The translations under genes were made by a program, and so were the position numbers. A stretch of 63,290 nucleotides of DNA from JAJPHT01 sp035526585 (GTDB taxonomy: Archaea; Thermoplasmatota; SW-10-69-26; JACQPN01; JAJPHT01): NCBI GenBank assembly GCA_035526585.1, contig DATLCC010000109.1, positions 1-63,290 on the forward strand, given 5' to 3'. The notes beneath the pieces are model-generated. The model had not been told where the DNA came from. It did no database searches and saw only the letters and a list, made by a program, of their open reading frames with translations. Shown here piece after piece: positions 7,129-15,396 of this stretch (the stretch's first letter is position 1; every line of letters begins with the position of its first letter).

Positions 7129-9413
7129 CCCCCGACCCGCGTCGACGCGAGATGGTCGCATGGGTGAAGACGCCGACGCGCGTCGTCCCGACCCGGCACT
7201 CGTTCACGCCCGCGTTCTACGTCTCCGGTCCGCGACCCGCGCTCGAAGATCTCGCGCGCACCTTGCCGCTGCTTCCCGGCGTCGAGGCGCCCACCTGGGG
7301 ATCGCATCTTCTTGGCCTTGCGCCCGGTCATCGGCGCGCGCTCAAGGTCCCCGTACGCGACATGAAGCGTCTGATGCAAGTCGCGAAGATGGTGGACGCG
7401 CGCGGGGAGCACCGCGACTTCACGCTCTACGATGTGGATCTGCGCGCAAGCCAGCGCTTCTTCATGGAACGAGGACTGTTCCCTTTCGCGAACGTGCGCC
7501 TGGAGCCCGAGGGGCTCGTCGCGATCGACGATGCGTGGGATCTCCGCTACGACGTCCCTGCCCTCAGCGAGGTCCATCTGGACGTCGTGGTCGAGGACAT
7601 GGCTCGCCTCAAAGGCCCCATCGTGCACATCGAGATCGAGGGAGCGCACTTCGAGGGGAGGGAAGAGGATCTTCTGAGCGAGGCGCAGGCGCGTCTCCAC
7701 GCGCTCGATCCCGACGTCGTGCACACGGACGGCGGCGATCGCTGGATGCTCGACCATCTCGCGGCACGGGCGGCGATCCACGGTATCGCGTGGGACCTGG
7801 GGCGCGACGCGACGCTCTCCGTCCCGAGACGGCGCGCGCGGAGCTTCCATCAGTACGGGCACATCCGATACAGCGCGCCGACGCACCCACTGGTCGGGCG
7901 CATCCACGTCGATCACCAGTCGAGCTTCTTCTTCCGCGAATCGGGGCTCGCGGGGATCATCGATCTCGCCCGCATCTCAGGCGTGCCGTTGGGCGAGATC
8001 GCGCGCCTCGAAGCCGGGACCGCAGTGACCGCGATGCAGATCGGGCACGCGAAGCGCGCCGGCCGCTTGATCCCGTGGAAGAAGAACATGCCCGAGAAAC
8101 CAAAGACGCTGCGTTCTCTCGTCAAGGCCGACCGCGGCGGCTACATCTACGATCCTCGCGTCGGGCTCCACGAGGACGTCATCGAGCTCGACTTCTCCTC
8201 GCTCTACCCCGCGCTCATCGCGAAGCACAACCTCGGCGCGGAAACGATCCTCTGCTCGTGCTGCGACCCCCGCGAACTCGCTCCGGAGTGCTTCGTTCCC
8301 CAGATCGGCTTCCACGTGTGCGACAGGCAACAGGGGCTCGTGCCCCAGGTGCTCACGAAGCTCGTCCACCGCCGCTCTGAGCTCAAGAAGATGCGAAAGC
8401 GTGAGCGCAAAGGCACGCCCAAGTTCAACGAGTACAAGGGGCGTGTGGACGCGCTCAAATGGCTCAACGTCGTCTCCTTCGGCTATCAAGGCTACAAGAA
8501 CGCGCGCTTCGGCTGCATCGAAGCGCACGAGGCCACGTGCGCGTGGGCGCGCGAAGCGCTCCTCTCTGCCGCCGAGGTCGCCCGCGAGAGCGGCTACGAG
8601 GTGCTCCACGGCATCGTCGACAGCCTCTGGCTCGAAAGGACGACGCCGGCCGCCATCTCGGCCGAGGATCTCGCAGAACGCGTCGAGCAGGAGGTCGGCA
8701 TTCCCTTCGAGCCGCAAGGACGCTACCACTGGATCGTCTTCCTGCCCACGCGCGCCCACGTGGCGCCAGGTGCCCCCAGCATCGGGGCGCCCAACCGCTT
8801 CTACGGTCTCTTCGACAAGGAGCCCGACGCGCCCACCCGTAGCCAGGCCGGGCAGGACATCGACCACATCGCGGGCGGCGCGCTCAAGGTGCGCGGGGTC
8901 GAGCTTCGCCAGAGCAGCGCGCCGCAGGTGGTCGCCACGATCCAGGCAGCCTTCCTCGAGGCGCTCTGCAAGGCGAAGAGCGCCGCCGCGTTCCACGCCA
9001 TCATCCCCGACGCGTTCACGGCCGCACGCCCGCACGTGCGCCGGTTGCAGGAGGGCGCATACCCGCTCGAAGAGCTCGTCATCGAGATGAATGTCACGAG
9101 CGGCCTCGAAGGGCGCACCAGCATGACCCACACCACCGCCGCGCTGCACCAGATGAAGAAGCTCGGCCACGAGACCCCCGCCGGGGACCGCGTGCGCTAC
9201 GTCATCACCGACGCGGAGAGCCGCGACCCGGAGCAGCGCGTCCGCGTCGCCTCGCGCCTCCACGAAGGCACGCGCTACGACGCGGACGCGTACCTGACGC
9301 TTGTCGTGCGGGCTCTTACGAGCCTCCTGCTGCCCCTCGGGTATGACGAGGCGCTCGTGCGCGACGCGCTCACCGGCGCGCCGCGGCAGGTCGCGCTGCC
9401 GCGGGCACGGTGA
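7125..9413 (+). CDS. B-family DNA polymerase, PolB2-like, with degenerate exonuclease motifs
   Basis: The product has 762 residues. Polymerase motif A is intact (ELDFSSLYP, D356). Motif B is present (KWLNVVSFGYQGYKNARFG, from about 445). Motif C reads HGIVDS (495-500) instead of YGDTDS, so the first aspartate is lost and the metal-binding second one (D499) is kept. At the Exo I position the sequence is HIEIEG rather than DIET, and canonical Exo III is not seen, so proofreading is probably lost. This fits the divergent archaeal PolB2/Dpo2 group, linked to lesion tolerance rather than replication. GTG 7125 is chosen for its GTGA overlap. Repeat R3 begins one base after the stop. Confidence 0.85.
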   Translation: MTPDPRRREMVAWVKTPTRVVPTRHSFTPAFYVSGPRPALEDLARTLPLLPGVEAPTWGSHLLGLAPGHRRALKVPVRDMKRLMQVAKMVDARGEHRDFTLYDVDLRASQRFFMERGLFPFANVRLEPEGLVAIDDAWDLRYDVPALSEVHLDVVVEDMARLKGPIVHIEIEGAHFEGREEDLLSEAQARLHALDPDVVHTDGGDRWMLDHLAARAAIHGIAWDLGRDATLSVPRRRARSFHQYGHIRYSAPTHPLVGRIHVDHQSSFFFRESGLAGIIDLARISGVPLGEIARLEAGTAVTAMQIGHAKRAGRLIPWKKNMPEKPKTLRSLVKADRGGYIYDPRVGLHEDVIELDFSSLYPALIAKHNLGAETILCSCCDPRELAPECFVPQIGFHVCDRQQGLVPQVLTKLVHRRSELKKMRKRERKGTPKFNEYKGRVDALKWLNVVSFGYQGYKNARFGCIEAHEATCAWAREALLSAAEVARESGYEVLHGIVDSLWLERTTPAAISAEDLAERVEQEVGIPFEPQGRYHWIVFLPTRAHVAPGAPSIGAPNRFYGLFDKEPDAPTRSQAGQDIDHIAGGALKVRGVELRQSSAPQVVATIQAAFLEALCKAKSAAAFHAIIPDAFTAARPHVRRLQEGAYPLEELVIEMNVTSGLEGRTSMTHTTAALHQMKKLGHETPAGDRVRYVITDAESRDPEQRVRVASRLHEGTRYDADAYLTLVVRALTSLLLPLGYDEALVRDALTGAPRQVALPRAR

Positions 9414-9414
9414 T

Positions 9415-9523
9415 GCCACACGGGACGACGCCTGGCGCCCACGTGTGTGCTATGTGGCGCCCACGTGGGGCCACGTGGGCCCACGTGGCGCCCACCTGGG
9501 TGCCACACGGGACGACGCCTGGC
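9415..9523 (+). repeat. Repeat R3: longest array, hairpins at both ends, direct orientation
   Basis: It opens and closes with the same 22-base hairpin module: GCCACACG, GGACGA, CGCCTGGC at 9415-9436 and 9502-9523. Between them are units such as CCACGTGTGTG, CTATGTGGCGC, CCACGTGGGG and CCACCTGGGTG. It starts one base after the polymerase stop and ends 6 bases before the convergent truD stop. Confidence 0.75.
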
Positions 9524-9529
9524 CCGGCC

Positions 9530-10825
9530 CTAGGCGAGCGCCGCCGCTTCGCTCTTCATGACCTCGCGCAGCACGCACGTCGCGTAGCTGCCTTTGAGGA
9601 GGAAGAACGACAGCTCCGCGTAGTCCCCGCCTGCGTCGTGTCCATCGGCGTAGCGGACGGGCCCGAGCGGCGCGAGGAGCTCGCGGCGTGTGCCGTACGA
9701 GGCGGCTTCCGGGAGGTGCGGGATCAGGAGGTCTTCGGGCGTCCAGCCCATCTCGGAGATGGCTTTGGCCTCGAGCTCGCCCATCGCGCCTTCGGCGAGG
9801 GCGATGTCGCTGCCATAAAGGACGCCCGTGACGAGCGCGCGGCCTTCGCGGCAGAGCTTCTGGACGCGCGTGTGGTTCTGTGCGGTGACTTTGTGTGGGC
9901 GGTCCTTGTCGGGGCGCCCCTCGGCGTCGAGGCCGAAGACGACGTCGCCCGTCTGCGGATCGTTGAGGCCGATGCCGGCGGCCATGCGACGCGCCACGAT
10001 GCGGTTGAAGACGAGGCTTTGCGCGGCGTAGACGAACATCGTCAGGAGGTTGCGCGGGAGGGAGAGGAGCGCGCCTTCGAAGTCGTCGGGGCGTTGCGAG
10101 AGGTGCCAGACCATCTGGCGCTCGAACTGGAGGTGGCGCGGGTAGAGCGGAAGCGCGGCCGGGCCGTCCTTCTCGTACGCGACACGGGCCGCGCGGCAGT
10201 CGGCCGGCTCGTCGGGGCTCGGGTTGCCGACGTAGAGCCGGACGGCTTCGCGCAGGTCGCCGCGGACGATCGCGATGCCTACCTTGTGCGTGACCGGGCG
10301 CGTCACCCCGAAGCGTTGGACGCCGAAGTAGTTGGGGAATCCGCCGGCGCTCTGGAGGCGCTCGATGATGTCGCGTCCCGAGCCTTCGTGCTGTCGGACC
10401 CTCACGACGAAGCGGTTGCCCACGAGCTCGCCGATCTTTGGCGCGCGGTCCACGCGCCGCGTCTCGAGGACCTCGACGTCCTTCATGGCGAGCGCGCGCA
10501 CCTGGGGCTCGGGCGCGCGCAGCGAGACGTATTGCGTGGTGATCGCGCGCTTGTCCTTCGTGCCGGCGAAGAAGATCGCTTCGCGCGAGATGCCGAGCTC
10601 GCGCGCAAGTTCCGCCATCAGGCGGTTCGTCTCCCAGTTGCGCACGCGAAGCGCTGCGACCGTGTACTTCCCCTCGGCCACGGGCGGAGGGAACGCGAGC
10701 GGGACCTCTTCGACGACGAAGTCCTCGGGGAAGGTCTTGAGACGCCCGCCGATCCCTGGCTCGTCCGTGAGGTACTGCTCGAGGCCTACGTCGCGCTCGA
10801 TGCCTGCGGGCGTCGGGCGGACCAT
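9530..10825 (-). CDS. truD: tRNA pseudouridine(13) synthase TruD
   Basis: The product has 431 residues, the usual length for archaeal TruD. The catalytic aspartate is D91 in FFAGTKDKRA. Other family blocks are FPEDFVVEEV, VGNRFVVRVR and FPNYFGVQRFG. TruD converts uridine 13 of tRNA to pseudouridine. It starts at ATG 10825, 8 bases after rpoL, and ends against repeat R3. It is probably the last gene of a csl4-rpoL-truD unit. Confidence 0.95.
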   Translation of the reverse strand: MVRPTPAGIERDVGLEQYLTDEPGIGGRLKTFPEDFVVEEVPLAFPPPVAEGKYTVAALRVRNWETNRLMAELARELGISREAIFFAGTKDKRAITTQYVSLRAPEPQVRALAMKDVEVLETRRVDRAPKIGELVGNRFVVRVRQHEGSGRDIIERLQSAGGFPNYFGVQRFGVTRPVTHKVGIAIVRGDLREAVRLYVGNPSPDEPADCRAARVAYEKDGPAALPLYPRHLQFERQMVWHLSQRPDDFEGALLSLPRNLLTMFVYAAQSLVFNRIVARRMAAGIGLNDPQTGDVVFGLDAEGRPDKDRPHKVTAQNHTRVQKLCREGRALVTGVLYGSDIALAEGAMGELEAKAISEMGWTPEDLLIPHLPEAASYGTRRELLAPLGPVRYADGHDAGGDYAELSFFLLKGSYATCVLREVMKSEAAALA

Positions 10826-10833
10826 GGGCGCGC

Positions 10834-11115
10834 TCAGGCGCCAGTGGCGCGGACGAGGAGCGTCTCGAACTCGTCGAAGTGCTGGCGCAGGTCCTTCGCC
10901 GCGTTCTTGATGGCGGCGTCGGCCTTGCCGGACCGCATTTCGAAGACGAAGAGCGGGTTGTCGAGGTATGGGTGGCCCATGATGTAGGTGGCGCTCTCGA
11001 CGCCGGGGTCCTCGAGCAGGCGCTGCTTGAGGAGGTTGAGGAGCGTGTCGTTCTCCCCGATGAACTCGAGCTCCATCTTCTTGTCGGTCTTCGAGACCAG
11101 GCGCAGATCCATCAT
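10834..11115 (-). CDS. rpoL: DNA-directed RNA polymerase subunit L (Rpo11)
   Basis: The product has 93 residues and the archaeal RpoL/eukaryotic Rpb11 pattern: MELEFIGENDTLLNLLKQRL, PGVESATYIMGHPYLDNP, then a C-terminal helix. RpoL pairs with RpoD in the assembly platform of RNA polymerase. AGGTGAT lies 3 bases before ATG 11115; ATG 11112 is also possible. It lies 9 bases downstream of csl4. Confidence 0.95.
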   Translation of the reverse strand: MMDLRLVSKTDKKMELEFIGENDTLLNLLKQRLLEDPGVESATYIMGHPYLDNPLFVFEMRSGKADAAIKNAAKDLRQHFDEFETLLVRATGA

Positions 11116-11124
11116 GATATCACC

Positions 11125-11697
11125 TTACAGGACGTTGCCCTCGCCGTAGTCTTCGGCGAGCTTCTTCATGTCCTTCCAATCGCATTCGGGGCAGACGACG
11201 CCCTTGCCCTTGCGGGACATCTGCGTCCCGCAGCGCGGGCAGTAGGACTTGAGGACGCCGAGACGGGGGCCCTTCGTTGTGAGCTGGATCGCGGGATCGG
11301 TCTCGAGGACCTTCGCGCGGATGACGTCGCGGATGCGGAGGGCGTCCTCCATGTTCTCGACGTACTGGTCGCTCGTCTTGCTGACGTGGAGCGTCCCGTT
11401 CGTGTCGCCGCCGATCCCGCGGTTGGGCATCTCGGCGATGCGCTGGACCTGGACGATGGCCATCGAGCTGCGCGTCATGCCGACGACGCCGATGACGATG
11501 TCCCCGGGCTTCACGACGGCCGGACGGGCGGGGATGATGCTTTCGACGCGCGCGACGAAGTCGTTCGTGTCCAGGGTCAGATAGCCCACGGTCGCGGAGA
11601 AGACGTCTCCGTTCTCCTCGTAGGTGCCAGGTCCGGGGACGAACTCCTCGGCGACGCCGACGTTCTCCCCCGGGTACACAAGGCGCTTCTGGACCAT
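11125..11697 (-). CDS. csl4: Exosome complex RNA-binding subunit Csl4
   Basis: The product has 190 residues. An N-terminal region (LVYPGENVGVAEEFVPGPGT) is typical of Csl4. An S1 RNA-binding domain follows (VVKPGDIVIGVVGMTRSSMA, LHVSKTSDQYV). A C-terminal zinc ribbon has CPRCG and CPEC. Csl4 caps the archaeal RNA exosome and helps recruit DnaG and substrate. A strong TATA box lies 27-38 bases upstream, so this gene likely opens the csl4-rpoL-truD operon. Confidence 0.95.
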   Translation of the reverse strand: MVQKRLVYPGENVGVAEEFVPGPGTYEENGDVFSATVGYLTLDTNDFVARVESIIPARPAVVKPGDIVIGVVGMTRSSMAIVQVQRIAEMPNRGIGGDTNGTLHVSKTSDQYVENMEDALRIRDVIRAKVLETDPAIQLTTKGPRLGVLKSYCPRCGTQMSRKGKGVVCPECDWKDMKKLAEDYGEGNVL

Positions 11698-11723
11698 GGA
11701 AAACGGCGCTGCAATCCCCCGCC

Positions 11724-11735
11724 CTTATTTAAAGG
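11724..11735 (-). promoter_or_regulatory. TATA box of the csl4-rpoL-truD operon
   Basis: The minus strand reads CCTTTAAATAAG here, an AT block in a GC-rich context. It lies about 27-38 bases before the csl4 ATG, which predicts a very short leader. Confidence 0.7.
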
Positions 11736-11772
11736 GTAACCAGCGCAAACGGAACGAGGACTCAGTTGTGCT

Positions 11773-12384
11773 TCAAGCGGATTCGCGTGACTTTGTCAGG
11801 CGAAGTGCGACGACCTCGATCTCCTGCACGGCCTTCTCCTGGTGGCGATATTGGTGCCGGAGGGGAAAGAGGAGTCGCCACGCATGGGTCGCCCGGAAAC
11901 CGCCCTCCGCGGCGTACGACTCGACGAACGCGCGCGTCGCCGCGTTGTGCAGCGTGTAGACGACCGGCGCGCTCGCCATCGCTGCATCGAGGAACGCGCG
12001 GTCCGCGCCGCGCTGCTGCGCTCCGAAGGGCGGGTTCATGAGCACCGTGTCGACGGCCCCGCGCCACCCGCGCACGTCGGCCTCGACCCAGTCGACGGCG
12101 GCGCGCAGCTTCCGCGCCGCGCCGCGCGCCAACTCGATGGAGGCCGCGTCCACGTCGACGCCCGTGGCGCTCGCGGCGCCCAGGAGGGCGGCGCCGATCG
12201 CGAAGACGCCGGTGCCGCAGCCGAGGTCGACGATGCGGCGGCCCTCGATGTCCCCCATCGTCACGGCCTCGAAGAGGAGCGGCGCGGCGAGTGCCGCGGG
12301 CGTCTCGTACTGCTCCAGCTCGAGCTTGGGGGCCGGATGCGGCGGGATGGATGACAGCATCCGTTCGATATCGTTCAGGCGCAT
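11773..12384 (-). CDS. METTL5-like class I methyltransferase
   Basis: The product has 203 residues. The SAM-binding motif is DLGCGTGVFA (53-62), and the catalytic motif NPPFG (117-121) marks N-methylation of adenine or glutamine. The N-terminal block PKLELEQYETPAALAA is typical of the archaeal METTL5 family, whose relatives methylate an adenosine in small-subunit rRNA. The substrate here is inferred. GGTGAT is positioned 3 bases before ATG 12384. The upstream gap holds two palindromes that could control it. Confidence 0.88.
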   Translation of the reverse strand: MRLNDIERMLSSIPPHPAPKLELEQYETPAALAAPLLFEAVTMGDIEGRRIVDLGCGTGVFAIGAALLGAASATGVDVDAASIELARGAARKLRAAVDWVEADVRGWRGAVDTVLMNPPFGAQQRGADRAFLDAAMASAPVVYTLHNAATRAFVESYAAEGGFRATHAWRLLFPLRHQYRHQEKAVQEIEVVALRLTKSRESA

Positions 12385-12394
12385 GCTATCACCG

Positions 12395-12418
12395 AGCTAT
12401 CATTCCAGTATGATAGCT
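12395..12418. promoter_or_regulatory. Inverted repeat upstream of the methyltransferase (candidate operator)
   Basis: AGCTATCAT (12395-12403) and ATGATAGCT (12410-12418) are perfect 9-base arms with a 6-base spacer. It lies 11-34 bases before the methyltransferase ATG, in an AT-rich pocket. Confidence 0.5.
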
Positions 12419-12434
12419 TGATATCATGATATCA
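12419..12434. promoter_or_regulatory. Perfect 16-base palindrome at a gene end
   Basis: TGATATCATGATATCA is its own reverse complement. It overlaps the stop codon of the 12432-12869 gene and adjoins the inverted repeat at 12395-12418. TGATATCATGAT also occurs at the start of rpoL. Confidence 0.45.
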
Positions 12435-12869
12435 CATGACTTCGGGGCCGTGGTGGACGGCGGTGGCCTTCTGCGCCTGCTGCTGGTTCTGGAACTGCAC
12501 CTGCGGCAGCGGGATCGGCGGCGGGAGCTGCAGGTCCTTCGCGATGCCGACCGCCTCCGGGACGCAGACGCGCATGACCGCGCTGTGGATCTCGCTCGCC
12601 TGCTCGGGGGCCATCTGGTTCGTCGTGCGCCAGTGCTGCTCGAACGCTTTCGCGTCGCACGCGTAGACCATGTTGCCCTCGATGCGGATGACGCCGATCG
12701 GGCCGTAGGTCGCGGTGTAGCGGAACTCGACGAAGGCTTCCTTCTCGGAGATCTCCTTCACGAGCGTGACCGTGCTGTTATGGTCGATGCGCACGTTGCC
12801 GTGGCGCTCGTTCGTCTTCGAGTAGCGCTTGGCCTCGATGCCGGAGAGCTCCATACGCGTGACGGGCAC
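12432..12869 (-). CDS. Conserved archaeal-type protein, possibly SecB-like fold
   Basis: The product has 145 residues, soluble. A beta-rich core (VTLVKEISEKEAFVEFRYTA, YGPIGVIRIEGNMVYACDA) is followed by a helix and LPPPIPLPQVQF. The order of strands, helix and a proline-rich LPP tail recalls SecB-like chaperones (compare the SecB tail LNLAPVNF). That is a weak structural guess. A TTAAGG block about 25 bases upstream would make GTG 12869 leaderless; ATG 12854 is an alternative. Confidence 0.5.
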   Translation of the reverse strand: MPVTRMELSGIEAKRYSKTNERHGNVRIDHNSTVTLVKEISEKEAFVEFRYTATYGPIGVIRIEGNMVYACDAKAFEQHWRTTNQMAPEQASEIHSAVMRVCVPEAVGIAKDLQLPPPIPLPQVQFQNQQQAQKATAVHHGPEVM

Positions 12870-12900
12870 GTACGCCCATCCTGGGGGTCGGCCTTAACCC

Positions 12901-13317
12901 TTAGGGCGAGACCACCAGCACGCCGCGCATGTTCGCGTGGAGCGTACAGAAGTACGGCAGAGCGATGTCGCCCGTCGGGAGCGCGGTCGCGCTCGTGCAC
13001 GTCGCGTCGCGACCGTCGACGGTCGAAACGAGCGCGCCGTCGACGATCGTGAGCGTGGCGGGCGTCGTCGGATCGACCGCGTTGTACCCCAGGTGCTGCA
13101 GGCAGCTCCCGGACGACGCAGGCGTCACTCCATCGGCGATGACATGGCCACCGTCGATGCTGATCCACGAGACGCTCGTGCCGCTCGCGATCGTCGTCGC
13201 GGGCAGCACGAACGCGAGCGCGCTCGACGAGACCATGCACGGGTCCGCGCACGTGGCGGGGATCGCCGCGCCCGCGATCGGGGCGAGCGCGACGAGGGCG
13301 AAGAGGACGAGCTTCAT
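12901..13317 (-). CDS. Secreted cupredoxin (blue copper) protein
   Basis: The product has 138 residues with a signal peptide (MKLVLFALVALAPIAGAA). Copper ligands are apparent: H58 in DGGHVI, and C124, H127 and M130 in YFCTLHANM. This is the plastocyanin-like Cys-x2-His-x2-Met arrangement. Additional cysteines may form disulfides. It probably carries electrons or copper at the cell surface. It is 9 bases downstream of the repeat-protein gene on the same strand, so the two are likely co-transcribed. Confidence 0.85.
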   Translation of the reverse strand: MKLVLFALVALAPIAGAAIPATCADPCMVSSSALAFVLPATTIASGTSVSWISIDGGHVIADGVTPASSGSCLQHLGYNAVDPTTPATLTIVDGALVSTVDGRDATCTSATALPTGDIALPYFCTLHANMRGVLVVSP

Positions 13318-13326
13318 CGCGGCGCC

Positions 13327-15285
13327 TCAGCTCACGAACGGGGCGGGAACGCTTCCGGCCTCGAAGTCGATGCCCGTCGGCCAGACCGCGTTGTTCTGCG
13401 AGGGGCTCGCGCCCGTGTACGCGTCCGCGCCGGCGAGGTCGAGGTAGACGCCGACCGTGTTGCCCGTGAGGCCTTCGCCGCCACCCAGCAGGATGCCGCG
13501 GCCGTGCGTGGAGCCGTAGTTGTTGGCGCCGCCGTTCGGGTGCGCTTCCATGAAGTGGCCGTCGTCGCCGGAGACGTCGAGGAAGACGCCTTCGCCTTCC
13601 GCGGGGCCGCCGAAGCCTTCGTTCATGGTCGCGACGCCGCGGGGGCTGCGCGTGTCGCCGAAGTAGTGGTCGTTGCCGCCCATCTCGAGGAAGACGCCGA
13701 GGCCCGCGAAGCTCGCGGTGCCGAAGGCGCAGTTGAGAAGTGGCACGATGAACGGGTTCTTCGCGCTCTCGACCGCCTGGTAATCGTCGTCGCCGCCGTC
13801 CTCGAAGAAGACGCCGGTGCCGCCGAACGCGCCGAAGCCGTACGCGTAGAAGTCGGTCGTCGTCGCATTGTCCCACGCGTAGTAGTCGTCTGACCCAAGG
13901 CCCGTGTCGGAGAGGACGCCGACGCCGCCGAAGAAGCCCGTGCCTCCGGGGTAGAGGCCCTGGAAGCGGCCGGAGCCGATGCCCGTGTCGAAGCCGTAGG
14001 AGAGCCACTCGTCGTCGCCGCTGCCGTCGGCCGAGATGCCGACGCCGCCCGCGTTGCCGAAGCCCTGCGCGAACGCCCAGATGCTGTTGCCGTGCGAGGT
14101 CACGTCGGCCTCGTACACGTCGTTCCCGACTGCGTCGATCTGGATGCCGACGCCCGCGAGGCCGTACCCCTGGGAGCCCGCGTCGATGTAGCCGAGGACG
14201 CCGCCCCAGAAGGGGCCGAGGCTCGCAGGCTGCACGAAGTTCGAAAGGTACGAGTCGCTGCCCGTCGCGTCGACGAGGACGCCGATGCCGCCGAGGCTGC
14301 CGGAGCCATCCACGTTCGTCGGGACGCCCGAGTAGGCGTACGTGTCGTCGCCCTGGAGGTCCACGACGACGCTCACGGCGAGGCCGTTGCAGTCGTGGAT
14401 GAGGTTCGCTGGGTCGGCGCACGCGCCGGCCGCGGTCGTGTGATAGACGTCGTTCCCGCTCGCGTCGACGATGAGGACCGGGTCGCGCTGGACGCTCGTG
14501 CGCTCGAAGGTGTCGTCGCCGGTCGAGCCGAGGACGACGAGGCCGTTCGGGTCGCTGAAGATCGGCGTGCTCGCCGCGGGCCACTCGAGGCCGGCGACGG
14601 CGGCGCGGAAGTCGTTCTGCGCCGCGACGATGGAGAGCGCGTTCGCGAGCGTCGCGTCGCGCTCGGTCGAGGTGAGCATGAGGTCGGGCGCGCCGCTCGC
14701 GGTCGGCACGCGGGCGACGACGCCCGTCGCGATGGGCGTCTGGGCCTCGTAGGCGACGGCGACGCTCTGCACGAGCTGCGCGAAGGGCGCGCGGATGTCC
14801 GCGGGCACGGCTGCGGCGCGCGCGTCGAGCTCGGCGCGCTGCGCGGCGGTCAGGGGGTGGCCCGCGGCGGCGTCGAGGCGCGCGACCTCGGTCGCGAGGT
14901 CAGCGGCTCCCGCAGGCTCGCCAGAGAGGGAAAGGAGGTTGTCGGCCTGGGCGAGGGAGACCCACTGCGCGACGGTGCGGCCGGCGCGCGGCTCGGCGTT
15001 GAGCGTCTGGCGCGCGACGTCGACGGGGGAGGCTCCGGCAAGGTCGAGGCGCCGCGGGTGGTCCAGCCCGTGGTCGGCAAGGTAGTGCTGCACGCGCGCG
15101 GCGAAGCGCGGGTCCTGCATGCCTTCGTAGGTGAGCTGGCCGAGCGACTTGCCTTGGAGGGGGTGGCCGGGCGCGGTCGCGTCGAGCGCGACGGGAGCGC
15201 GGAGAGCCGATCCGATGGTAGTGACGGAGACCAGAGCGATGAGGACGACGAGGACGATGGAGCGCGAGATGCGACTACCTCCCAT
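13327..15285 (-). CDS. Secreted Asp/Gly repeat protein (probable beta-solenoid)
   Basis: The product has 652 residues with an N-terminal export helix (SIVLVVLIALVSVTTIGSAL). Residues about 40-250 are helical. The rest is at least eight imperfect repeats of the form GxGVxxDxxGxDxY, for example GIGVLVDATGSDSYLS, GVGIQIDAVGNDVYEA, GTGVFFEDGGDDDYQA and TVGVYLDLAGADAYTG. Regular Asp-rich turns suggest a calcium-binding solenoid, which is inference. A GTG at 15294 would add three residues. It is followed after 9 bases by the cupredoxin. I do not recognise a named family. Confidence 0.8.
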   Translation of the reverse strand: MGGSRISRSIVLVVLIALVSVTTIGSALRAPVALDATAPGHPLQGKSLGQLTYEGMQDPRFAARVQHYLADHGLDHPRRLDLAGASPVDVARQTLNAEPRAGRTVAQWVSLAQADNLLSLSGEPAGAADLATEVARLDAAAGHPLTAAQRAELDARAAAVPADIRAPFAQLVQSVAVAYEAQTPIATGVVARVPTASGAPDLMLTSTERDATLANALSIVAAQNDFRAAVAGLEWPAASTPIFSDPNGLVVLGSTGDDTFERTSVQRDPVLIVDASGNDVYHTTAAGACADPANLIHDCNGLAVSVVVDLQGDDTYAYSGVPTNVDGSGSLGGIGVLVDATGSDSYLSNFVQPASLGPFWGGVLGYIDAGSQGYGLAGVGIQIDAVGNDVYEADVTSHGNSIWAFAQGFGNAGGVGISADGSGDDEWLSYGFDTGIGSGRFQGLYPGGTGFFGGVGVLSDTGLGSDDYYAWDNATTTDFYAYGFGAFGGTGVFFEDGGDDDYQAVESAKNPFIVPLLNCAFGTASFAGLGVFLEMGGNDHYFGDTRSPRGVATMNEGFGGPAEGEGVFLDVSGDDGHFMEAHPNGGANNYGSTHGRGILLGGGEGLTGNTVGVYLDLAGADAYTGASPSQNNAVWPTGIDFEAGSVPAPFVS

Positions 15286-15396
15286 GCCCCCCACGCGATG
15301 CGGCGCTCATGAACGTGGTGGCGCAAGGATTGTTTCGGCATCCCCTCCAGACCGTATGCACAAATCCACGATCGTCCACTGGAAGCCACGGTCGCC

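Noticed and set aside
8750..8780. CCACGTGGCGCCAGGTG inside the polymerase gene as another repeat copy
   Set aside because: It is only two units, has no hairpin and encodes plausible polymerase residues (RAHVAPGAPS). It is probably chance.
9415..9523. R3 as a CRISPR array
   Set aside because: The repeated units are 9-12 bases, with no unique spacers of 30-40 bases, and no cas genes are nearby.
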